A stretch of 26,703 nt of DNA. Origin: Larix sibirica (Eukaryota; Streptophyta; Pinopsida; Pinales; Pinaceae). This document shows positions 21,388-26,703 of this stretch, in pieces; positions within the stretch are counted from its first letter, which is position 1; every line of letters begins with the position of its first letter. The position numbers and the translations under genes are program-made. Below the pieces are notes generated by a model. That model was not told the origin of the DNA, searched no databases, and was given only the letters and a program-made list of their open reading frames with translations. The DNA lies in NCBI GenBank assembly GCA_004151065.3, contig NWUY0300017368.1, positions 1,504 through 28,206 on the forward strand. Direction: 5' to 3'.

Positions 21388-22124
21388 TTGAGTAAAATAC
21401 AACGAGGCATCATTGAGACTCTACAATTAAATTTATGGACAGAGCAATATATGAACAATTCAATGAATGAGGTTAGTATTTTACATAACATGGGAATTCG
21501 AACGCCTTCCCGCCATATCGGGAACCTTCGCCTACGTCGAACGTCTCCTGAAAGCCTGGTGGTTTGGTCTCCTCCATTAGCAGGCTGGCTCAAGATTAAT
21601 TTCGATTGGACGTCTAAAGGCAACCCGGGGATTGCTGGCTATGGTGGTGTCTTGCGCGATGATAAAGGGAATGTTGTGTACAGCTATTATGGCCATCTGG
21701 GCAGGGAGACCAATAACGTGGCAGAGTGTGAGGCTATGTTGCAGGGTATGTGCATGGCGGTTCGGTGTGGTATCAGTTGTCTTATAGTGGAGGGTGACTC
21801 AATTTTTTTTATCCAGGTAGCCACCAGTCCATGCAATGGGCTCGTGTGGCCAAGTTGGCACCTTCGTGGAGGCTGGCGTGGCGTTTGAAGTGTTTGGAAT
21901 AAATCATTACGTCTATGAATTCCGTCACTTTCCATCATATGCAGAGAAGTGTGAATTGTTTGGCGGATGTGCTCGCTAATGAAGGTGCCAGTTATCATGG
22001 TGTTGGTTGGGATGGTGCGGCCCTTGACATGCCAGTTGGCACGTGTCGGGCTAAGTGTTTACAAATTGCAGATCATGATAGATGTGTGATGGATCCTATA
22101 GTTGGCTTGCATCCTACGTGGTGA
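21388..22124 (+). pseudogene. LINE A RNase H (complete domain, frameshifted)
   Basis: This is the full RNase H domain of ORF2. Residues counted from the Met at 21,388 include Asp73 in FDWTSKGNPG, Glu113 in NNVAECEA and Asp137 in VEGDS. The frame then shifts near 21,837, where LINE B has one more base (NGTHMAKL). The C-terminal half continues in another frame: a stop near 21,900, then VTFHHMQRSVNCLADVLANEG with the last catalytic Asp, ending at TGA 22,122-22,124. Archaea-like RNase H domains are an established acquisition of plant L1 elements; the expected role is removing template RNA during cDNA synthesis. All acidic residues remain, but the frameshift and stop make it inactive as a single protein. 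Confidence 0.87.
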
Positions 22125-22128
22125 AGTG

Positions 22129-22440
22129 ATGGTTTTTAATCGGAAGTGTACTGGCTTGTGCAAAGGTGACAGGAGGCATTCTGGTAATCACGTGAAAGGG
22201 TTTTAACGGCTCGTCCTTCTTCCCCTTATCCATCGCCTCTGTTAATTATGTTTAGAGATATGGAGTGTGAGATGGAAAATGGAGATTGGCCTCTCACGTT
22301 TTGTTTGGAGGTTGCTGATAAGTTTTCTAACAGTATGGCAGTTGCTAAGGACGAGGCGAATTACTATAGAGCTCGACTCATTATGCTGGAATTAATGGAT
22401 GAGAGTGGTGTCTTTCCTATAAATTATTTCATCGGGGTCT
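22129..22440 (+). pseudogene. LINE A ORF3a, conserved region after RNase H
   Basis: ORF3a reads MVFNRKCTGLCKGDRRHSGN from 22,129. One extra t near 22,204 shifts the frame, which then continues as SPYPSPLLIMF, NGDWPLTF, KDEANYYRARLIM, LMDESGVFP. LINE B has the same protein in one open frame (24,858 to 24,463, minus). Similarity over roughly 100 codons in two diverged copies, mostly at amino-acid level, suggests coding constraint in the ancestor. No known domain was recognised. It could be an extra LINE ORF, a C-terminal extension of ORF2, or a captured host sequence. Confidence 0.6.
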
Positions 22441-22544
22441 GCCTTAGACATCTTTGTCGTAGCTCTGTTAAAGTCTGTGCCTTGCTAAGTGTTATTGTGT
22501 TTTCTTGTCGGTTGGACTGTGGTAGCATTGATATTGTGTCGATC

Positions 22545-23133
22545 ATGCCTCCGAGAGGGAGACCTGCTAGATGGAGTCGTCATGTTTCGGGTGAGTCGAG
22601 TAATCAGAGCAGGGTAATTAGGCCTAAGCTGGGCCTAGTAGGGAGCAGTGGAGAGCTACTTCTACTGCGATTTTCTTTCGTCACCTTTTTCCTCAGGCGT
22701 TGCAGAATGATTTGGAAGAGTTGGAGGCTAATTTGTGGAGGCGGGTTGGTGAGCAGAAGCTGCCGTCGGAGGCGGTGGCCATGGATGATTGGATTCATGA
22801 CCCTGGTAATACCAAGGGTCGAATGGCATTATATAATCGTGTGGTTGTCATGTTTTGGGTTACCAAAACGCTCATCGCCTAAAACCCTGGAGGCCAGGGT
22901 GGATATTTTGGAGACTTCTCAGCGTTTGCAGAGACTGGAGGAGAGTTGCAGGGAGCATGCGGAGGAAACCAGCTGGGTTCATATGAAACTTGATGGCGTA
23001 GCTGGGCATTTCCTTCTTGGTTCGTTCGAAGCAGTGGGATAGTCCGAAAGTGGTCGATCTTCGTGGTAAGGCTGCGGTGAAGGAAACACTTCCGATAGTG
23101 GGCATTGAGGATGACGCCGAGCCTTCGGGTTAA
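22545..23133 (+). pseudogene. LINE A ORF3b, AT-hook-like and coiled-coil region
   Basis: The frame starts MPPRGRPARWSRHVSGES. The RGRP core flanked by Pro and Ala/Arg resembles an AT-hook DNA minor-groove motif. After frameshifts it continues as IFFRHLFPQALQNDLEELEA, VGEQKLPSEAVAMDDWI, DPGNTKGRMALYNRVVVMF, then LEARVDILETSQRLQRLEES (heptad-like, a predicted coiled coil) and HAEETSWVHMKLD, ending in a stop at 23,131-23,133. LINE B matches along the whole length and ends at an equivalent stop. Length is 589 bases here and 584 in B. The coiled-coil section recalls the N-terminal part of some plant LTR-retrotransposon gag proteins, which is only an impression. No function is assigned. Confidence 0.6.
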
Positions 23134-23505
23134 ATTCTTTGTACCTTTTGATTGGCCGATCAGGCCTACTACTGTCTCTTTGAGGGGGATGTTTCTTTTG
23201 GCTGGTGCCTCTTTGTGGCTTTTGTGATATAATGGGGTTTAGAACCTTTGACTGTGTGGATATTATGGGTAGCTCTGTTAGTCTTTTGTTTTTATGTCGA
23301 GTATGGATAGGCTGTAAAGAACTGCTCAGAACTGTTTTGTTATGCTACTCTGGTCCTTTTTGGGGTGATCATGTTGTTGGTAGGTGTGGGAATTAGGATC
23401 TCAGAGGCTGTTGTTTAAGCTCTATGTGCATTATAATTACTACGATTGTAATCTTGTTCTGGAAGAAATAGAATGATGGTCACTTTTGCTTAAAAAGGAA
23501 AAGAA
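23134..23505 (+). other. LINE A 3' UTR and tail
   Basis: Noncoding 3' sequence that aligns with the LINE B 3' end (minus strand, 23,505-23,859). Shared landmarks include tagctctgttag, ctactctggt-ctttttgggg, ttgtttaagc and gaaat-gaatg. It ends in a purine-rich tail (taaaaaggaaaagaaaaag). No polyadenylation hexamer is obvious. Confidence 0.7.
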
Positions 23506-23859
23506 AAAGAAACAACATTCCATTTCATTAGGATCAAAAGTACAATCATAGTTCTTACAATATACTGGTGCTTAAACAACATTCTTTGAGAGAGAAGCCC
23601 CCACTTCTACTAACAGCATGAAACCCCCAAAAAGTACCAGAGTACAACAACAAAACAATACTGCACAGAGCTTTAAGGCTTAACCACTCTCTGTCTAAAG
23701 TCAAAATACTAACAGAGCTATCCATATCACCCAAACAAATTATAGTCAATACCCAATTACATCAAGGATGCCGAAAAAAAAAGCACCAGCCAACGAGAAA
23801 ACCCAGCAAACAAAGAACCAGTAACATGCCGAAACATTTAAAAAGAAGGGACAAAAAAA
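23505..23859 (-). other. LINE B 3' UTR
   Basis: Noncoding sequence after the ORF3b stop. Read on the minus strand it parallels the LINE A 3' UTR and ends in gaaatggaatgttg followed by a T-rich stretch (tttctttttctttt). It lacks an A tail of its own. The T-rich stretch coincides with the A-rich tail of LINE A read from the other strand. Confidence 0.65.
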
Positions 23860-24443
23860 TTATCTCGCAGGACCAACTTCATCAGCAATTTCCACGACCG
23901 GTGGCATGTCCTTCCCCGAAAACTTGTCGCTAAGATTAATCCCTTTAGGGTTATCAACCTTAATTGATTGAGTCAAGAAAGAGATACCCATCTCCGTCGC
24001 CATGGCATCAAGCTTCATGTGCACCGAACTTGTTTCTTCTGCGTGAACACTGCACTTTTCCTCCAGCGTCTGCAACCTCTGAGAACCCTACATAATATCC
24101 ACCCTCATCTCCAGGGTTTGAGCGGTGAGAGTTTTGGTCACTCAAAACATAACCACAACACGATTATACAACGCCATTCTGCCCTAGGAATTACCGGGGT
24201 CTTGGATCCAGTCTGCCATTGCCATCGCCTCCGACGGCATCTCCTTCTCCCCAACACTTTGCCACAGGTTCTCCTCCAAAGCTTCCAATTCACGCTGCAA
24301 CTCCAGAGGAAATAAACGACGAAAGAAAATCGTTGTAGCAGTGTCGCTCCAGTTAGGACCATCCTAAGCTAAATTACCTTTTCTCATATTTGCTTGGCTC
24401 GCCTTGAACAAGACGATCTAGCAGGTCTCCCTCTCAGAGGCAT
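23860..24443 (-). pseudogene. LINE B ORF3b, AT-hook-like and coiled-coil region
   Basis: This starts MPLRGRPARSS at 24,443, matching MPPRGRPAR of LINE A. After an early frame change it reads IFFRRLFPLELQRELEALEE, VGEKEMPSEAMAMADWI, DPGNS, GRMALYNRVVVMF, LEMRVDIM, QRLQTLEEKCSVHAEETSSV, HMKLDAMATEMG, then VDNPKG and MPPVVEIADEVGPAR, ending at the stop 23,862-23,860. In-frame stops occur after GNS, after VMF and after VDIM, so it is dead. The VMF stop (TGA) corresponds to TGG in LINE A. The Leu/Glu heptads suggest a coiled coil. It is not assigned to a known family. Confidence 0.6.
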
Positions 24444-24462
24444 GTTCACTACTTCAGCACTT

Positions 24463-24858
24463 TCAAAATCCACCCCAGCAAGTAGACACAGACAAACTCA
24501 ACAACGCACAAGCTTTCCCAGGACTACAACAAAGATGTCTGTTTTTGACCCAGATGAAAGAATTTAAAGGAATGACTCCACTTTCATCCATTAAGTCAGT
24601 CATAATTAGCCGAGCGCTATAATAATTCTCCTCGTCTTTGTCAATCGTCACCCTAGCAAAAACCTTATCCGAATCACCGAGTCCAAACGTGAGAGGCCGA
24701 TCCCCCATTACCATTTCACGTTGCAGATATTCGAACATAATTAGCAATGACAATGGATAAGAGAAGGAAGGATGGGCAGTTAAACTGTTCTTATGATTAT
24801 TACCGGTATGCCTCCTGTCACTTCTACACAGAGCAGTACACCTGCTGTTAAAAACCAT
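24463..24858 (-). CDS. LINE B ORF3a, uninterrupted frame
   Basis: An open frame of 131 codons from the ATG at 24,858. It overlaps the end of the RNase H frame by 11 bases in another frame. Landmarks shared with LINE A are CTALCRSDRRHTGN, YPLSLLIMF, GDRPLTF, KDEENYYSARLIM, LMDESGVIP and RHLC. The N-terminal part has Cys, His and Arg residues that could suggest nucleic-acid or metal binding, but the spacing matches no finger I know. The final 30 residues are not well conserved with LINE A, so the true end is uncertain. No known family was recognised. Confidence 0.5.
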   Translation of the reverse strand: MVFNSRCTALCRSDRRHTGNNHKNSLTAHPSFSYPLSLLIMFEYLQREMVMGDRPLTFGLGDSDKVFARVTIDKDEENYYSARLIMTDLMDESGVIPLNSFIWVKNRHLCCSPGKACALLSLSVSTCWGGF

Positions 24859-25537
24859 CACCTTTCTTCATTGGGTTGAGACCCGCTGTAGGATCCATAG
24901 CACCTCTTTCATTGTCAGCAATTTGCATACACTTAACATGGCACGTGCCCATAGGCATGTCAAAGGCTACGCCTTCCCATCCTGTAGTTTGATAACTGGC
25001 GCCTTGATTAGCAAGAACATCCGCCAAACTATTGGCACTTCTCCGAACATGATGGAAGGTGATGGAGTTCAACGAAGTAATGATTTCTCCAAGACATTTC
25101 AGACGCCATGCCAGCCTCCACGAAGGTTCTAGCTTGGCCATGTGAGTCCCATTGCAAAGACTGGTCGCGAGCTGGATAAGAAGTTTGGAGTCACCCTCCA
25201 TGATTAAACAAGTAAAGCCACGTATAACTGCCATACAAAGACTTTGCAACATTGCTTTACATTCGGCCTCGTTGTTAGTCTCTCTGCCCAGATAACCATA
25301 ATAGCTATACAATACCTTCCCTTGGTCATCGTGCAAGACGCCACCATACCCAACAATTCCCGGGTTGCCTTTAGACGCCCTATCAAAATTTAACTTAAGC
25401 CATCCTGATAATGGAGGAGACCAAACCACCAGACTGTTTGGAGAATTTCGACGATGTTGAAGGCTTTCGACATAGCTAGGGAGCGCCCTAATGCCCCAGG
25501 CATGTAAAATACTTAACTCATTCACTGGAATGCTCAT
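24848..25537 (-). CDS. LINE B RNase H, open frame
   Basis: A 229-codon open frame that is the C-terminal RNase H part of an ORF2 polyprotein, here separated from zf-RVT by decay. The domain runs from about residue 45 to 180: Asp52 in LNFDRASKGNPG, Glu92 in NNEAECKAM, Asp116 in MEGDSKLL and Asp173 in SANSLADVLANQG, the full set of expected metal-binding acids. Upstream residues SPNSLVVWSPPLSGW are typical of the linker. The tail after residue 185 (DMPMGTCHVKCMQIAD) is shared with LINE A. It has no frameshift, unlike LINE A. It is unlikely to be expressed alone; the Met at 25,537 is simply the first in frame. Confidence 0.85.
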   Translation of the reverse strand: MSIPVNELSILHAWGIRALPSYVESLQHRRNSPNSLVVWSPPLSGWLKLNFDRASKGNPGIVGYGGVLHDDQGKVLYSYYGYLGRETNNEAECKAMLQSLCMAVIRGFTCLIMEGDSKLLIQLATSLCNGTHMAKLEPSWRLAWRLKCLGEIITSLNSITFHHVRRSANSLADVLANQGASYQTTGWEGVAFDMPMGTCHVKCMQIADNERGAMDPTAGLNPMKKGDGF

Positions 25538-25639
25538 GTCTTGTTCCGTCCATGAAGTTTATTGAAGATTCTCAATGATTCCTCTCTGGATATAACCCCA
25601 TACTAATAAGTCTGTTGTTTACCTGTGAAAATCCGTTTA

Positions 25640-26703
25640 TTGCGTTCTTTCCACACTTGCCATAAGAGAAAACCAGGGAAAAGCTGCCATAACTGATTCA
25701 GAGTTCTACTCTGGAAGGGATCTTCCCTTCACCATTTAATAGTTTTGACAGGGTCAGTTTAAACTCTATTTGACAAAGGGAAGCTCATAGCTCCTTCATC
25801 CCATAACGTCGAAGAGAAGTTGCAATCAAGCTTTGGATAAATCCAATTTCCACATACGAAACACCATGAAGGTCCCTCAAAACCCCTCTTAGCAATATTA
25901 TCCCATGTGAGAATTCTGTCTTTCAACACCAATCATAAGAAGAGAGTAATTTTAGGCCATAATTTAGCGCCCCAGAGACACTTCCATTCACGTCCCATGG
26001 GTTGATCAACAGGGATAGTCTGTAGTGAATAAGATTCCTTAATTGTAAACATACTTTTAGGGAGATACCCTCAACGAAGTAAATTCAGTCCCATCTGTAT
26101 TTTTAACTGTCGTTTTTTCAATAATTCATGGATTTGCTTCCCTATCTCATCCCCATAGTTGGTTGTCCACCAGTTAAGCGGTTTCCAAACCTGAAAACAC
26201 CTGTCATTCTGTTCCTCCTGCCAATAATAATTAATCGTCTGCATGATTATGGTTAAAAGCAGGTGAGTCCAAGGGGATATCATTCACCAGAGTTAGAAGA
26301 GTAGGTCTTGTTTTCAAGCATCAGACCAAAGATTAGCAGAAGATCCTTGGCGTATCTCCCCAAAACTGTGTTTCTTGATCAAATCACACCCAACCCTCGC
26401 CATATTCCATATGCGAGTCTTTCTTTGGACCATCAACCTGGACCCAGTCTTGTTGTGCAGTCAACGGAGCATACTTCCTACCCCAAAAGCTAGCCCATTG
26501 ATCATTTGTATGAGTAAGCTGGTGCCACCAAATTTTAGTGCTACACACAATACTTAGTTTTTCTAGATCTACACACAATACTTAGTTTTATCGGATCTCT
26601 CAGACCTAAACCCCTGTCAGGATTTGATTTACGCAGAGTATCCCAATCAACCAGGGGCCATTTCCGGTGATCCACAGTGCCTCCCCAAAGAAAAGAGCGT
26701 TGG
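25640..26703 (-). pseudogene. LINE B ORF2, RT C-terminal and zf-RVT region (broken)
   Basis: Read on the minus strand from the window end: KWPLVDWD, GLRDP, then a 28-bp duplication (26,541-26,596) that breaks the frame, KIWWHQLTH, WASFWGRKYAP, QQDWVQVDG, YWQEEQNDRCFQVWKPLNWW, KQIHELLKKRQLKIQMG and finally zf-RVT RILTWDNIAKRGFEGPSWCF with an intact C-x2-C pair and a later DCNF. Several positions where LINE A has stops are sense codons here: TGG at 26,446-26,444 and CAG at 26,109-26,107 and 26,097-26,095. Frameshifts are nevertheless present, so it is a pseudogene. The catalytic RT core lies beyond the window. Confidence 0.82.
26541..26596. repeat. 28-bp tandem duplication inside LINE B
   Basis: The sequence ctacacacaatacttagttt occurs at 26,541 and again at 26,569. 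LINE A has a single counterpart (GLRDLEKLSIAYGAKIWW region). As 28 is not a multiple of three, it adds a frameshift to LINE B. Confidence 0.92.

Larger units (their letters stand above)
19429..21727 (+). repeat. 2.3-kb direct repeat, second copy
   Basis: This copy is nearly identical to 17,129-19,427. It begins in the RT (LPSLISLEQTRF) without the upstream RT part and leads without a break into the rest of RNase H at 21,728. The three differences seen are all C-to-T or G-to-A relative to the first copy. Confidence 0.97.
13719..23505 (+). mobile_element. LINE A, plant L1-type retrotransposon with RNase H and extra 3' ORFs
   Basis: In order it contains a leader, ORF1 (DUF4283-like domain plus CCHC knuckle), ORF2 (EEP endonuclease, RT, zf-RVT, RNase H), a downstream conserved coding region and an AT-rich 3' end with a purine-rich tail (aaaaaggaaaagaaaaag near 23,491). 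The annotated span includes a 2,300-base duplication that is probably an assembly artefact; without it the element is about 7.5 kb, plausible for a plant L1. ORF1 and the endonuclease are open, but RT, zf-RVT and RNase H are broken, so the copy cannot be autonomous. The exact 5' end and target duplications could not be found. Confidence 0.85.
23505..26703 (-). mobile_element. LINE B, related copy in inverse orientation, 5' part outside the window
   Basis: The minus strand carries the same module order as the 3' half of LINE A: RT C-terminal part, zf-RVT, RNase H, ORF3a, ORF3b and 3' UTR. The window end (26,703) corresponds to LINE A position 20,296 (ccaacgctc). LINE B and A are clearly diverged, so LINE B is a separate insertion or an old duplication. 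It meets LINE A tail-to-tail near 23,505. Target duplications were not visible. Confidence 0.85.

Noticed and set aside
21687-21998. Minus-strand frame opposite the LINE A RNase H, and similar antisense frames at 15,880-16,109, 18,096-18,365, 22,604-22,798 and 24,923-25,132
   Set aside because: They lie opposite domains with clear motifs on the other strand and show no motifs of their own.

Overview
The window looks like repeat-rich nuclear DNA from a seed plant. No bacterial-type gene, rRNA, tRNA, CRISPR array or intact host gene was recognised. The clearest content is plant-type LINE (L1-like non-LTR) retrotransposon sequence with an ORF1 carrying a DUF4283-like domain and a CCHC knuckle, an EEP endonuclease, a reverse transcriptase, a zf-RVT knuckle and an RNase H. 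This module order is known for plant L1 elements. Long AT-rich spacers and two N gaps suggest a draft assembly of a large genome. A gymnosperm or another large-genome plant is a guess.

Layout. 1-11,500 is AT-rich DNA without a recognisable host gene. It contains a pair of related dispersed repeats (2,679-3,765 and 9,629-11,290), a decayed inverted pair of coding-like sequences of unknown identity (about 4,450-5,275 minus and 5,330-6,065 plus), and several local tandem duplications. About 11,530-12,700 is a decayed LINE of a different lineage (LINE C) keeping zf-RVT and RNase H signatures. A hairpin, a CA/TG microsatellite and a 197-base N gap follow.

13,719-23,505 is LINE A on the plus strand: leader, intact-length ORF1, an intact endonuclease part of ORF2, an RT/zf-RVT part broken mostly by stop codons, RNase H, and an unusual downstream coding region called ORF3 here. 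Inside it, 17,129-19,427 reappears as 19,429-21,727 at an exact 2,300-base offset, with a single n at the junction. The copies share all their lesions and differ at three positions I saw. This is most simply an unmerged contig overlap, so the real element is probably about 7.5 kb.

23,505-26,703 is LINE B, a related copy on the minus strand, tail-to-tail with LINE A and running off the window end. It keeps an open RNase H frame and the same ORF3 region.

The best candidate for something undescribed is ORF3. Two diverged copies both keep protein-level similarity downstream of RNase H. It has one block with a DRRH/PLTF/NYY-ARLIM signature and one AT-hook-like plus coiled-coil block, ending at equivalent stop codons in both copies. 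No function can be assigned from sequence alone.
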